Shown: positions 51,418 through 59,345 of the stretch, one piece after another | How positions within the stretch are numbered: the stretch's first letter is position 1 | How the letters are laid out: each line of letters opens with the position of its first letter | Assembly (NCBI RefSeq): GCF_018129005.1 | Contig: NZ_JAAEDL010000005.1 | Coordinates: 62,001 to 126,000 of the forward strand | Direction: 5' to 3' | Source of the DNA: Neoroseomonas eburnea | Lineage (GTDB): Bacteria; Pseudomonadota; Alphaproteobacteria; Acetobacterales; Acetobacteraceae | DNA length: 64,000 nt | The notes under the pieces: model-generated | Seen by the model: the letters and a program-made list of their open reading frames with translations, nothing else | Told to the model about the DNA's origin: nothing | The model's database searches: none | Made by a program: the position numbers and the translations under genes

Positions 51418-52366
51418 CGCGGCTCGGCACGTAGCGCTCGGTGAAGTAGAGCGGCCGCTGCTTGGTCTCGTTGAAGATGCGGCCGAGATACTCGCCGATG
51501 ATGCCGAGCATCATCATCTGCACCCCGCCGAGGAACAGCACCACCGCCAGCAGGCTCGGATAGCCCGCCACGGGATTGCCGAAGATCAGCGTGCGCACGA
51601 CGATCAGCAGCAGGTAGAGCGAGGCGAGGATCGCGGTGAGCAGCCCGACATAGGTCGCGACCTTGAGCGGTGCGACGGTGAAGGAGGTGATTCCCTCCAG
51701 CGAGAAGTTCCACAGCTTCCAGTAGTTCCACTTGGTCGTGCCGGCGGCGCGCGGCGCGCGGTCGTAGCGCACCGCCTTGGCCGGGAAGCCGATCCAGGCA
51801 AACAGCCCCTTCATGAAGCGGTGCTGTTCCCGCAGCTTCAGCAGCGCATCGAGCGCCCGCCGGCTGAGCAGCCGGAAGTCGCCGGTGTCCGGCGGCAGGT
51901 GCACCTTGCCGCCGAGCCGCTGCATGACGCGGTAGAAGGCGGCCGCGGTCGCCTTCTTCAGCCAGGTCTCGCCTTCGCGCGTGTTGCGCTGGGCGTAGAC
52001 GACATCGAAGCCTTCCTGCCAGGTCGCGACCAGCGCCGGTATCACCTCCGGCGGGTCCTGCAGGTCGGCGTCGATCACCACCACGGCCTGGGTCCCGCGC
52101 GCATGGTCGAGGCCGGCGGTGAGCGCGATCTCCTTGCCGAAGTTGCGCGAGAGGTTGAGCACCGCGACGCGCGGATCGGCCGCCTGCAGCCCGAGCATCA
52201 CCTCGAAGGTGGTGTCGCGGGACCCGTCGTTGACGTAGACGACCTCCCACACCAGGCCGAGCCCGGCGAGAGCGGAGGCCAGCCGGCGATGGAATTCCGG
52301 CAGCACCTCCTGCTCGTTGTAGGCTGGCACGACGATCGAAAGGGCAGGTGCTTCAGGGCTGGTCAT
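51404..52366 (-). CDS. GtrB/ArnC-like polyprenyl-phosphate glycosyltransferase (family 2)
   Basis: This 320-residue protein has a GT-A domain (SIVVPAYNEQEVLPEF, VNDGSRDTT, VVIDADLQDPPEVIP with the DxD) followed by two membrane segments (about 235-258 and 270-293), as in GtrB and ArnC. These enzymes make polyprenyl-phosphate-sugar for later transfer in the periplasm by a GT-C protein. The convergent DUF6311-like neighbour could be that GT-C partner, which would make this pair a side-branch glycosylation unit. The 3' ends of the two genes overlap by 14 bases. Confidence 0.9.
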   Translation of the reverse strand: MTSPEAPALSIVVPAYNEQEVLPEFHRRLASALAGLGLVWEVVYVNDGSRDTTFEVMLGLQAADPRVAVLNLSRNFGKEIALTAGLDHARGTQAVVVIDADLQDPPEVIPALVATWQEGFDVVYAQRNTREGETWLKKATAAAFYRVMQRLGGKVHLPPDTGDFRLLSRRALDALLKLREQHRFMKGLFAWIGFPAKAVRYDRAPRAAGTTKWNYWKLWNFSLEGITSFTVAPLKVATYVGLLTAILASLYLLLIVVRTLIFGNPVAGYPSLLAVVLFLGGVQMMMLGIIGEYLGRIFNETKQRPLYFTERYVPSRVTEG

Positions 52367-52455
52367 CGGGGGTTCCGGTCGGCGTCCCGGGCGGTGTCTC
52401 CGCCCGTTCCGTCCAAGAACAGCACCCCTCTGGCCAAATCAAGGCGCCGGCGCAA

Positions 52456-53421
52456 TTACCCCTGGGCGCTGAGGTTCAGTTCCGTCGCGATCGCCTGCCA
52501 TTCCCGCAGGCATCGGATGATGTCCTCGCGGAACTCGGCGGGGCCGAGCCAGGTCGGGATGGTATCGATCTCGAGCAGCCGGCGCTGGGTGTCGGGGCTC
52601 TCCATGATCTTGCGGAACAGCCCCGCGCTGCGGTCGAGGATCGGCTGCGGGACGCGCGCCGGCGCCAGCAGCCCGATGAAGCCGGAGAAGGCGAAGCGCC
52701 GCGAGAAGCCGCTGTCCTGCAGCAGCGGCACGCTGGGCAGGGAGGGCAGCGGCCGCGTGCCCGAGAGGGCGAGCGGCCGGATCCGCCCGGAGCGGATCGC
52801 CCCGCCGCTCGCCGCCATGGAATGGAAGGCGCAGGCGACATTGCCGGCGAGCATGTCCTGCAGCATCGGCCCTTCGCCGCGATAGGCGACATGGGTCATG
52901 TTCAGCCGCGCCTCGTCGGAGAACATCTGCCCATAGGCATGGCCCGAGGAGCCCGGCGCATAGGAGCCGAAGGAGAGATCCTTGCCCCGCGCCCAGGCGA
53001 CGAATTCCTGCAGCGTGTTGCCCTGGGTGGAGGGCGAGGCGCAGAGCACCAGCGGCGTCACCCCCAGCTTGCCGATCGGCGCGAAGTCGTTGACCGGGTC
53101 GTAGGGGAAGCGCTGCAGCACGACCGGCGTGGTCACGTGCGTCGTGATGGTGAACAGCATGGTGTAGCCGTCCGGCGCCGCGCGCGCCGCGGCCTCGGTG
53201 CCGATCAGCCCGCCGGCGCCGCCGCGGTTGTCGATCACGATCGGCTGGCCGAGCTCGGCCGACATCGGTTCCGCGATCAGCCGCGCCCAGAGATCGGTCG
53301 AGCCGCCCGGCGGGAAGGGCACGATCCAGCGGATCGGGCGATCCGGCCACTGGCCCTGCGCCAGGGCCGGGCGCGCCAGCGCTAGGCCGGCCGTGGCGGT
53401 GAGAATCATCCTGCGACGCAT
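52456..53421 (-). CDS. Bug/TctC family substrate-binding protein
   Basis: This 321-residue periplasmic binding protein has a signal peptide from MRRRMILTATAG to PALAQ. It has PIRWIVPFPPGGSTDLWARL, IDNRGGAGGLIGTEA and PDGYTML. ATG 53421 is chosen because GGAGGAGG lies just upstream; a longer frame to 53568 covers the divergent promoter and lacks protein-like character. It diverges from the atzG-like gene by 131 bases, so it may supply the substrate of that amidohydrolase operon. The gap holds two direct copies of ACTCTGCCG eleven bases apart (53504 and 53515). Confidence 0.92.
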   Translation of the reverse strand: MRRRMILTATAGLALARPALAQGQWPDRPIRWIVPFPPGGSTDLWARLIAEPMSAELGQPIVIDNRGGAGGLIGTEAAARAAPDGYTMLFTITTHVTTPVVLQRFPYDPVNDFAPIGKLGVTPLVLCASPSTQGNTLQEFVAWARGKDLSFGSYAPGSSGHAYGQMFSDEARLNMTHVAYRGEGPMLQDMLAGNVACAFHSMAASGGAIRSGRIRPLALSGTRPLPSLPSVPLLQDSGFSRRFAFSGFIGLLAPARVPQPILDRSAGLFRKIMESPDTQRRLLEIDTIPTWLGPAEFREDIIRCLREWQAIATELNLSAQG

Positions 53422-53552
53422 GGCCGCCTCCTCCGTCATTCTTGCGGCGAGCCTAGGGGTGCGTCGCCACTGCGGGCAAGTGCGGCGGCGCGGGGATTGC
53501 ATCACTCTGCCGCAACTCTGCCGGACCCTCCCGGCCACTGGAGTTTCGCGGC

Positions 53553-53750
53553 ATGCCCGATCCGACACCCCCCGACCCCGAGGCGATCATCGCCGCCCTG
53601 CTGCCGGCCACCGGCATTCCGCTCGATCCGGCCTGGCGCGCGGCGGTCGGGGCGAATCTCCGCGTCGCAGGCGCCATCGCCGCATCGCTCCAGACCTTCC
53701 GGCTGCCCGACACGGTCGAGCCCGCGCCGGTCTTCGAGCCTGGCCGATGA
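53553..53750 (+). CDS. AtzG-like small subunit (DUF4089)
   Basis: This 65-residue helical protein has the family end pattern VAGAIAASLQTFRLPDTVEPAPVFEPG. AtzG-type subunits form a tight complex with the amidase AtzE (1-carboxybiuret hydrolase of cyanuric acid breakdown) and stabilise it; HpxX is the related protein in oxalurate operons. The stop overlaps the start of the amidase gene (ATGA), as in those operons. It is short but well supported by family pattern and context. Confidence 0.85.
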   Translation: MPDPTPPDPEAIIAALLPATGIPLDPAWRAAVGANLRVAGAIAASLQTFRLPDTVEPAPVFEPGR

Positions 53751-55156
53751 GCACCGACCCGCTGCTCGACCGCGATGCGGTCGGCATCGCCGCCGCCTTC
53801 CACGCCGGCGATGCGAGTGCGGCCGAGATCGCCGAGGCCGCGCTGGCGCGCATCGCCGCGCGCAACCCGGTGCTCAACGCCTTCACCGACGTCACCGCCG
53901 ACCGGGCGCGTGCCCGTGCCGCGGCGTTGGATGCGGCGCGTGCGAGGAAGGAGGCCTTGCCACCACTCGCCGCCGCGCCCTTCGCGGCGAAGAACCTGTT
54001 CGACATCGCCGGCATCGCGACGCGGGCCGGGTCCCGCATCAACCGCGACCTGCCTCCGGCGACGACGGATGCGACCCTGGTGGCGCGGATGGAAGCCGCC
54101 GGCGGATTGCTGCTCGGCGGTCTGAACATGGGCGAATACGCCTATGACTTCACCGGCGAGAACGCGCATGACGGACCGTCGCGCAACCCGCACGATACGA
54201 CGCGCATGACGGGCGGATCCTCGGGCGGTTCAGGCGGCGCGGTGGCGGGCGGGCTGGCGGCGGTGGCGCTGGGGTCGGACACCAATGGCTCGATCCGCGT
54301 GCCGTCCTCCTTCTGCGGCACCTTCGGGCTGAAGCCGACCTATGGGCGGCTGTCGCGGGGGCATTCCTTTCCCTTCGTCGCGGCGCTCGACCATGTCGGG
54401 CCGCTGGCCCGCTCCGTGCGCGATCTCGCCGCCGGCTACGACGCCATGCAGGGGCCGGACGCCGCCGATCCCGGCTGCGCACGGCGGCCGGCGGAGCCGG
54501 TTGGCGCCGGCTTCGAGGCCGGCATCGCGGGGTTGCGCATCGCGCGGCTCGGCGGCTGGTTCGCACAGCACCGGCTGGCGGAGAGCGACGCGGCGATGGA
54601 CCTCGTCTGTTCCGCGCTCGGCGTGACGACGGAAGCCGCGCTGCCGGAAGCCGAGCGCGCTCGGGGCGCCGCCTTTCTCATCACCATGGCCGAGGCGGCG
54701 GAATTCCACCTGCCGCGCCTGCGCGAACGGCCGGGGGATTTCGACCCGGCGGTGCGCGACCGGCTGATCGCCGGCGCCCTGCTGCCGGCCGCCTGGCTGA
54801 TGACGGCGCAACGCTTCCGTCGCTGGTTCGCCGACCAGGTCGGATCGGTGTTTCGCGACCACGACGTGCTGCTCGCACCCGCGACGCCCATGCCGGCACC
54901 GCGGCTCGGCACGCAGACCGTCACGCTCGATGGGGTGGAGATGCCGCTGCGGCCGAATATCGGCCTCTATACGCAGCCCATCTCCTTCATCGGCCTGCCG
55001 GTGGTGGCGGTGCCGGTCTGGCCGGCCGGCCGCGGCCTGCCGATCGGCGTGCAGGTGATCGCGCCGCCCTGGCGGGAGGATCTCGCGATGCGCGTTGCCC
55101 ATGCGCTCGAACGCGAAGGCATCGCCCGCGCCCCCGTCGCCCCTTTCGGAGCCTGA
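53747..55156 (+). CDS. AtzE-like amidase signature family amidohydrolase
   Basis: This 469-residue amidase-signature enzyme has the catalytic triad positions Lys82 (FAAKNLFDI), cis-Ser158 in [10 protein letters not shown], and nucleophile Ser182 in [13 protein letters not shown]. With the AtzG-like subunit in front and an AtzH/HpxZ-like gene behind, it is best called AtzE-like: in cyanuric acid breakdown AtzE deaminates 1-carboxybiuret. Here no AtzD or AtzF is present, so a different ureido or oxamate-type amide may be the substrate. The start overlaps the small-subunit stop. Confidence 0.88.
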   Translation: MSTDPLLDRDAVGIAAAFHAGDASAAEIAEAALARIAARNPVLNAFTDVTADRARARAAALDAARARKEALPPLAAAPFAAKNLFDIAGIATRAGSRINRDLPPATTDATLVARMEAAGGLLLGGLNMGEYAYDFTGENAHDGPSRNPHDTTRMTGGSSGGSGGAVAGGLAAVALGSDTNGSIRVPSSFCGTFGLKPTYGRLSRGHSFPFVAALDHVGPLARSVRDLAAGYDAMQGPDAADPGCARRPAEPVGAGFEAGIAGLRIARLGGWFAQHRLAESDAAMDLVCSALGVTTEAALPEAERARGAAFLITMAEAAEFHLPRLRERPGDFDPAVRDRLIAGALLPAAWLMTAQRFRRWFADQVGSVFRDHDVLLAPATPMPAPRLGTQTVTLDGVEMPLRPNIGLYTQPISFIGLPVVAVPVWPAGRGLPIGVQVIAPPWREDLAMRVAHALEREGIARAPVAPFGA

Positions 55157-55158
55157 GC

Positions 55159-55545
55159 ATGCAGATCGACATCCCCGAGGTGAAGGCCGAGGTCGAGGCT
55201 GCCTTCGCCCGCTACGAGACGGCGCTGGTGAGCAACGACGTGCCGGTGCTCGACGAGCTGTTCTGGGAAAGCCCGCACACGGTGCGCTTCGGCGCCACCG
55301 AGAACCTGTTCGGCGCGACCGAGATCGCCGCCTTTCGCGCCGCGCGCTCCCCGGCCGGGCTGCGGCGGGAGATCCTTCGCACCTCCATCACCACCTATGG
55401 GCGGGACTTCGCCACCGCCTCGATCACCTTCCGGCGGGAGGGCTCGGCCCGCATCGGCCGGCAGCAGCAGAGCTGGGTGCGCTTCCCCGATGGCTGGCGG
55501 GTGGTCGCGGCGCATGTGAGCCTGCTGGAAACCCCGCTGGCCTGA
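55159..55545 (+). CDS. HpxZ/AtzH-like protein (DUF3225, SnoaL-type fold)
   Basis: This 128-residue alpha+beta-barrel (NTF2-like) protein starts [20 protein letters not shown], with [22 protein letters not shown] and a C-terminal [13 protein letters not shown]. The family occurs beside AtzE-type amidases and in oxalurate operons (HpxZ). AtzH-type members have been linked to an amidohydrolase step on the unstable product, but the chemistry of this one is unknown. It lies two bases after the amidase stop, third in a compact three-gene operon. Confidence 0.85.
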   Translation: MQIDIPEVKAEVEAAFARYETALVSNDVPVLDELFWESPHTVRFGATENLFGATEIAAFRAARSPAGLRREILRTSITTYGRDFATASITFRREGSARIGRQQQSWVRFPDGWRVVAAHVSLLETPLA

Positions 55546-55578
55546 CGGGAGAGGGAAAAGGGCGGCCGGGCCATGGAG

Positions 55579-55600
55579 GCGGGCGGCAGCGGCCGCCCGC
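55579..55600. terminator. hairpin between convergent hpxZ-like and porin genes
   Basis: GCGGGCGGC-AGCG-GCCGCCCGC is a perfect 9-bp stem with a 4-base loop, seven bases from the porin stop. It can serve both strands; no T-run is present. Confidence 0.55.
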
Positions 55601-55607
55601 CCGCTGG

Positions 55608-56351
55608 TCAGAAGGTCCAGGAGACCGAGGCGATGAACCGCCCGTCGCAGACCTTGAGCCCGCCGCATTCCGACTGGCTGATGTCCGTGCCGTACCAGCC
55701 TGCCGAGACCGAGACGCCCCAGGCGATCGGACGCGAGACGTAGATGCTGTAGGCGAGGTAGTCCGGCGCGCCGAAGCGGTTGTTGCGCTCGATCCACTGG
55801 TAGCCGAGGCGGCCGGAGAGCGTGACGTCGATCACCGGGATCTTCACGTCGACGCCGCCTTCCAGATACCAGCCGTCGCCCGACCGGCCGAAGAAGTTCG
55901 GCGAATAGGCGGCGGTGCCGAGGAAGGTGACCGGCTCCAGCTCGTATTTCAGCTTGAGGATGGCTTCGGCATAGGCGAGCTCGTACTGCCCCGGCTGCGC
56001 GTCGTAGCCCGGATAGGTGTACCAGGTGCCGCCGACATCGATGGTGAAGCTGTCGATGGTGTGGCGCCAGCCGCCGATCAGGTCGACTTCCTGCCGTGCA
56101 TTGGTGTTCGGGAAGGTGACGTTGCTGGCGAAGCTGCCGATGTAGAAGCCGGTCTCGTGGGAGAGCTCCACGGCACCCTGGATCGCGGGCCGGCTGCGCG
56201 TCTGGCTGATGTTGCGGAAGACGTAGTCGGTGGCACCGGTGATCGTTCCGGTGACCGAGAAGCCGCTGCCGAGGTCGACCTGGGCAGAGGCCGGCGTCGC
56301 GGCGGCCGCGACCCCAAGACCAAGGGCAAGTGCGGCGATTGTTTTGAGCAT
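55608..56351 (-). CDS. TorF family putative outer-membrane porin
   Basis: This 247-residue outer-membrane protein has a signal peptide (residues 1-24, cleavage after ASA) and alternating beta strands through to a C-terminal Phe (ASVSWTF), the outer-membrane insertion signal. The mature start SVTGTITGATDYVFRNISQT matches the TIGR02001/TorF group. It is probably a small-solute channel. ATG 56351 begins MLKTIAALALGLGV; the longer frame is non-coding leader. Upstream the gap 56352-56600 holds the terminator of the ThDP-enzyme operon. Confidence 0.85.
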   Translation of the reverse strand: MLKTIAALALGLGVAAAATPASAQVDLGSGFSVTGTITGATDYVFRNISQTRSRPAIQGAVELSHETGFYIGSFASNVTFPNTNARQEVDLIGGWRHTIDSFTIDVGGTWYTYPGYDAQPGQYELAYAEAILKLKYELEPVTFLGTAAYSPNFFGRSGDGWYLEGGVDVKIPVIDVTLSGRLGYQWIERNNRFGAPDYLAYSIYVSRPIAWGVSVSAGWYGTDISQSECGGLKVCDGRFIASVSWTF

Positions 56352-56544
56352 GTGTAGCCGTCCGATCCTTTCCTGCGTCGTCAGCGCGACGATCCAAAGA
56401 CCACCAACCGGGTCCCGGTGCTTCCTCGATTGCTGACGTAGCAAAGCCTGTGCCGAGCGCGGCGCCGGCCGCTGGGCGGCAGGACCGTGGGGCGTCCGGT
56501 TCTCGATCGGAGTTGGATAAAGGCGCGATGCGGAAGCCGCGGCC

Positions 56545-56591
56545 GCCGCGCAAAAATCCCGCAAAGGCGCCGCCCGTCCGGCGGGGCGGCG
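56545..56591 (-). terminator. probable Rho-independent terminator of the ThDP-enzyme operon
   Basis: Ten bases after the stop at 56601 (minus strand), CGCCGCCC/GGGCGGCG pairs (56568-56575 with 56584-56591, 8-base loop). On the minus strand it is followed by TTT and then TTTTT, a pattern rare elsewhere in this GC-rich window. Confidence 0.6.
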
Positions 56592-56600
56592 TCCGTCGGG

Positions 56601-58277
56601 TCAGGCCGGCAAGGGCATGGTCCGCTTGCGCCAGGCCGAGGCCTGCACGGCCGACGACTTCACATGCACCACCACCGGCCGGTCCGTGACCGCGAAGGCC
56701 TCTGAGAGGACCGGCTCGATCTCCTCCTCGGTCCGGATGGCGAAGGCGGCGGCGCCGAAGGACTGCGCCCAGGCGACGAAATCCGGATTCACGAGCCGCG
56801 TCGCCTGGTCGTAGGGACGGCCCGGGTAGCGCCCTTCATGGTGCATGCCGATGGTGCCGTAGCCCGAATTGTCGGACAGGATCACCACCGGCGCGACGCC
56901 TTCGCGCATCGCGGTCGCGATCTCGTTGCCGGTCATCAGGATGCCGCCGTCCCCGACGAAGGCAACTGCCCGCTTTCCAGGCCGCCGCAGCGCCGCTGCC
57001 ACTGCCATGGGCACCGCGGACCCCATGGCGCCTACATTCGAGGCGAGGAACATCTGCGTCTGCCGGAACGGGAAATAGCGGTGCAGGAAGGAGGAGAAAT
57101 TCCCCGCATCCGAGGTGACCGCCGCATCCGCCGGGATATGCCGGGCCATGGCCGCGCAGACCGCGGCGAAATTCACCCCGTCCTCCATCCGGTCCCATTC
57201 GGGTGCGAGCAACTCGCGATGGATGGTGTTCAAGCCCTTCACCCAGCGGCGCCGCGCCTCGCTCGCCTCCGGCGCGTTGCGCGCCAGCAGGCCGCGGATC
57301 ACGGCATGCGGGTCGGCCGCGATCGGCAGGTCGACGCGCCAGACGCGGCCGATCTCGTTGGCGTCCGGCCAGACCTGCACCAGCGGAAGCTGCGGGTCGG
57401 GCGCGGCGGGGAAGGTGTAGGACTGGCTGATGCTGTCCGACAGCCGCTCCCCCAGGCAGACCATGAGGTCGGCCTTCTTCATCTCCTCGATCAGCGGCCT
57501 GGGCACGCGGATGCCCATGTAGCCGCCGTAGTTGGGATGATGCGCATCGAACAGGTGCGGCCGGCGATGGGTCGGGCTGATCGGCAGCGTCCAGGCCTCG
57601 GCCAGCCGGTTGAGGTCGGCGAGCGCCGCCGCCCCGCCGGTCGCCATGGCGCCGCCGACGAGCACCAGCGGACGTTCCGCATTCGCCAGCATCTCGGCCA
57701 GCCGGTCGAGGTCCTCGGGGCGCGGGCCGGGCAGCGGCAGCGCCCGCGGCTGCACGAGGGGGCCTTCGGCGGGCTCGTCGAAGATGTCCTCGGGCAGGAT
57801 CACGGCGACCGGGCCCGGTGTGCCCGATTGCGCGAGGTGGAAGGCGCGGGCGATCACCTCGCTCGCCTGGATGGGCTGAATGACCTCGAAGACGCCCTTG
57901 GTCACATCCGACAGCAGGCGGGAATAGTTCTGTTCCTGCAGCGCCAGGCGGCCGACATCCTTGCGCTCGACATGGCCGATCAGCATCACCAGCGGCGTGG
58001 CGTCGTGATAGGCGGTGTGCAGCGCGATCATCGCATTGGTGACACCCGGGCCACGCGACACCAGGGCGACGCCGGCCCGCCCGTCGCGCATCCGCCCGTC
58101 GGCCGCGGCCATGAAGCCAGCGCCGCCTTCGTGCCGGCAGACCACCAGGCGGATGCCGGGGACATCGGTCAGCGCATCGGTCAGGCCGAGATAGGACTCG
58201 CCCGGCACGCAATAGATGAGGTCGACGTCGTGGGCGGCCAGGCTCTCGGCCAGGATGCGGCCGACGGTGCGGGTCAT
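56601..58277 (-). CDS. ThDP-dependent enzyme, acetolactate synthase-like
   Basis: This 558-residue enzyme has the three-domain fold of acetohydroxyacid synthase large subunits and relatives. Catalytic Glu50 is in VVCRHEGGAGFMA; the ThDP-metal motif runs from GDG (442-444) to Asn470 (25 residues between GDG and N, normal spacing). It lacks a small regulatory subunit gene next to it and is embedded in a catabolic operon with two Bug proteins, so a role other than branched-chain amino acid synthesis is likely: decarboxylation or carboligation of a 2-oxo acid or oxalyl-type compound. It lies 19 bases after the Bug gene and is the last gene of the operon. Confidence 0.9.
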   Translation of the reverse strand: MTRTVGRILAESLAAHDVDLIYCVPGESYLGLTDALTDVPGIRLVVCRHEGGAGFMAAADGRMRDGRAGVALVSRGPGVTNAMIALHTAYHDATPLVMLIGHVERKDVGRLALQEQNYSRLLSDVTKGVFEVIQPIQASEVIARAFHLAQSGTPGPVAVILPEDIFDEPAEGPLVQPRALPLPGPRPEDLDRLAEMLANAERPLVLVGGAMATGGAAALADLNRLAEAWTLPISPTHRRPHLFDAHHPNYGGYMGIRVPRPLIEEMKKADLMVCLGERLSDSISQSYTFPAAPDPQLPLVQVWPDANEIGRVWRVDLPIAADPHAVIRGLLARNAPEASEARRRWVKGLNTIHRELLAPEWDRMEDGVNFAAVCAAMARHIPADAAVTSDAGNFSSFLHRYFPFRQTQMFLASNVGAMGSAVPMAVAAALRRPGKRAVAFVGDGGILMTGNEIATAMREGVAPVVILSDNSGYGTIGMHHEGRYPGRPYDQATRLVNPDFVAWAQSFGAAAFAIRTEEEIEPVLSEAFAVTDRPVVVHVKSSAVQASAWRKRTMPLPA

Positions 58278-58296
58278 GGGTCAGTCCTTGATGGGG

Positions 58297-59268
58297 TTAC
58301 TCGGCGCGGATGCCGAGCTGCCGGATGACGGCGCCGAAGGCGACCCGCTGTTCGGCGAGCAGGGCGCGGAATTCGTCGGGTCCGCGCGGGATGGCCTCGG
58401 TGCCGATCGAGGCGAGGCGCAGGCGCGTCTCCTCGAGCGCCGAGGCGGCGGCGAGCTCGGCCGAGAGCCGGTCGAGGATCGGCCGGGGCGTCGCCGCCGG
58501 CGCCATCAGGCCGATCCAGCCGATGTAGTCGTAGCCGGGCAGGTCGGCCGCCTCGGCGATGGGCGGCACCTCCGGCATCAGCGCCGTCCGGCGCCCGACG
58601 GTGACGCCGAGCGCGCGCAGCTTGCCTTCGCGGATCAGGGCGCCGGCGCCGGCGAGGGTTTCGATGGCGAAATCCACCTGGCCGCCGAGCAGCGCCGCCA
58701 TCGCCGGGCCGCTGCCCTGGAAGGGCACGTGCAGCACCTCGACCTGCGTGCGCGCGACGAAGAGCGCGCCGAGCAGGTGTTGCGCGCCGCCGACGCCGGA
58801 GGAGGCGTAGGTGTGCCGCCCCGGCGCCGCCCGCAGCATGGCGAGCAGCCCGCGCGCATCCCGCGCCGGGCTGTCCGTGCGCACGACCAGGACGTAGGGC
58901 GAGCCGGAGAAGGTCGCGATCGGCGCGAGGTCCCGCTCCACGTCATAGGGCAGGCGATGGATCAGCGGCCCGAAGGAGATCGGCCCGATCGAGGCGGCGA
59001 GCAGCGTGTGGCCGTCCGGTGCCGCCTTGGCGACGAAGTCGGTGCCGATCGATCCGCCGGCCCCCGGCTTGTTCTCCGGCACCACCTGCTGGCCGAGCTT
59101 GTCCGACAGCCGCTGCGCCATGATGCGGCCGACGAGGTCCGTCGCCTGGCCCGGCGGCCAGGGAATGATCAGGCGGATGGTCCGGTTCGGCCAGGCGCCC
59201 CCTTGCGCGAGCGCGGGGCGCGCGAGCAGCGGCAGGGCCGCGAGCGCCAGATGGCGGCGTGCGATCAT
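58297..59268 (-). CDS. Bug/TctC family substrate-binding protein
   Basis: This 323-residue binding protein has a signal peptide ending PALAQ, then TIRLIIPWPPGQATDLVGRI, PENKPGAGGSIGTD and PDGHTLL. The usual GGSTD motif reads GQATD and IENR reads PENK, unlike the other five Bugs here, so its ligand pocket may differ. The long open frame extending to 60726 in the same phase is the shadow of the next gene. It is second last in the operon, with a 77-base gap to the preceding Bug gene. Confidence 0.92.
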   Translation of the reverse strand: MIARRHLALAALPLLARPALAQGGAWPNRTIRLIIPWPPGQATDLVGRIMAQRLSDKLGQQVVPENKPGAGGSIGTDFVAKAAPDGHTLLAASIGPISFGPLIHRLPYDVERDLAPIATFSGSPYVLVVRTDSPARDARGLLAMLRAAPGRHTYASSGVGGAQHLLGALFVARTQVEVLHVPFQGSGPAMAALLGGQVDFAIETLAGAGALIREGKLRALGVTVGRRTALMPEVPPIAEAADLPGYDYIGWIGLMAPAATPRPILDRLSAELAAASALEETRLRLASIGTEAIPRGPDEFRALLAEQRVAFGAVIRQLGIRAE

Positions 59269-59345
59269 GGACGTGTTCCATTTCCTTCCCTTGCGCGCAT
59301 CCTGCCGGAACCGGCGGATGCCGCAAGGGTGGGGGGGGAGGGGGA

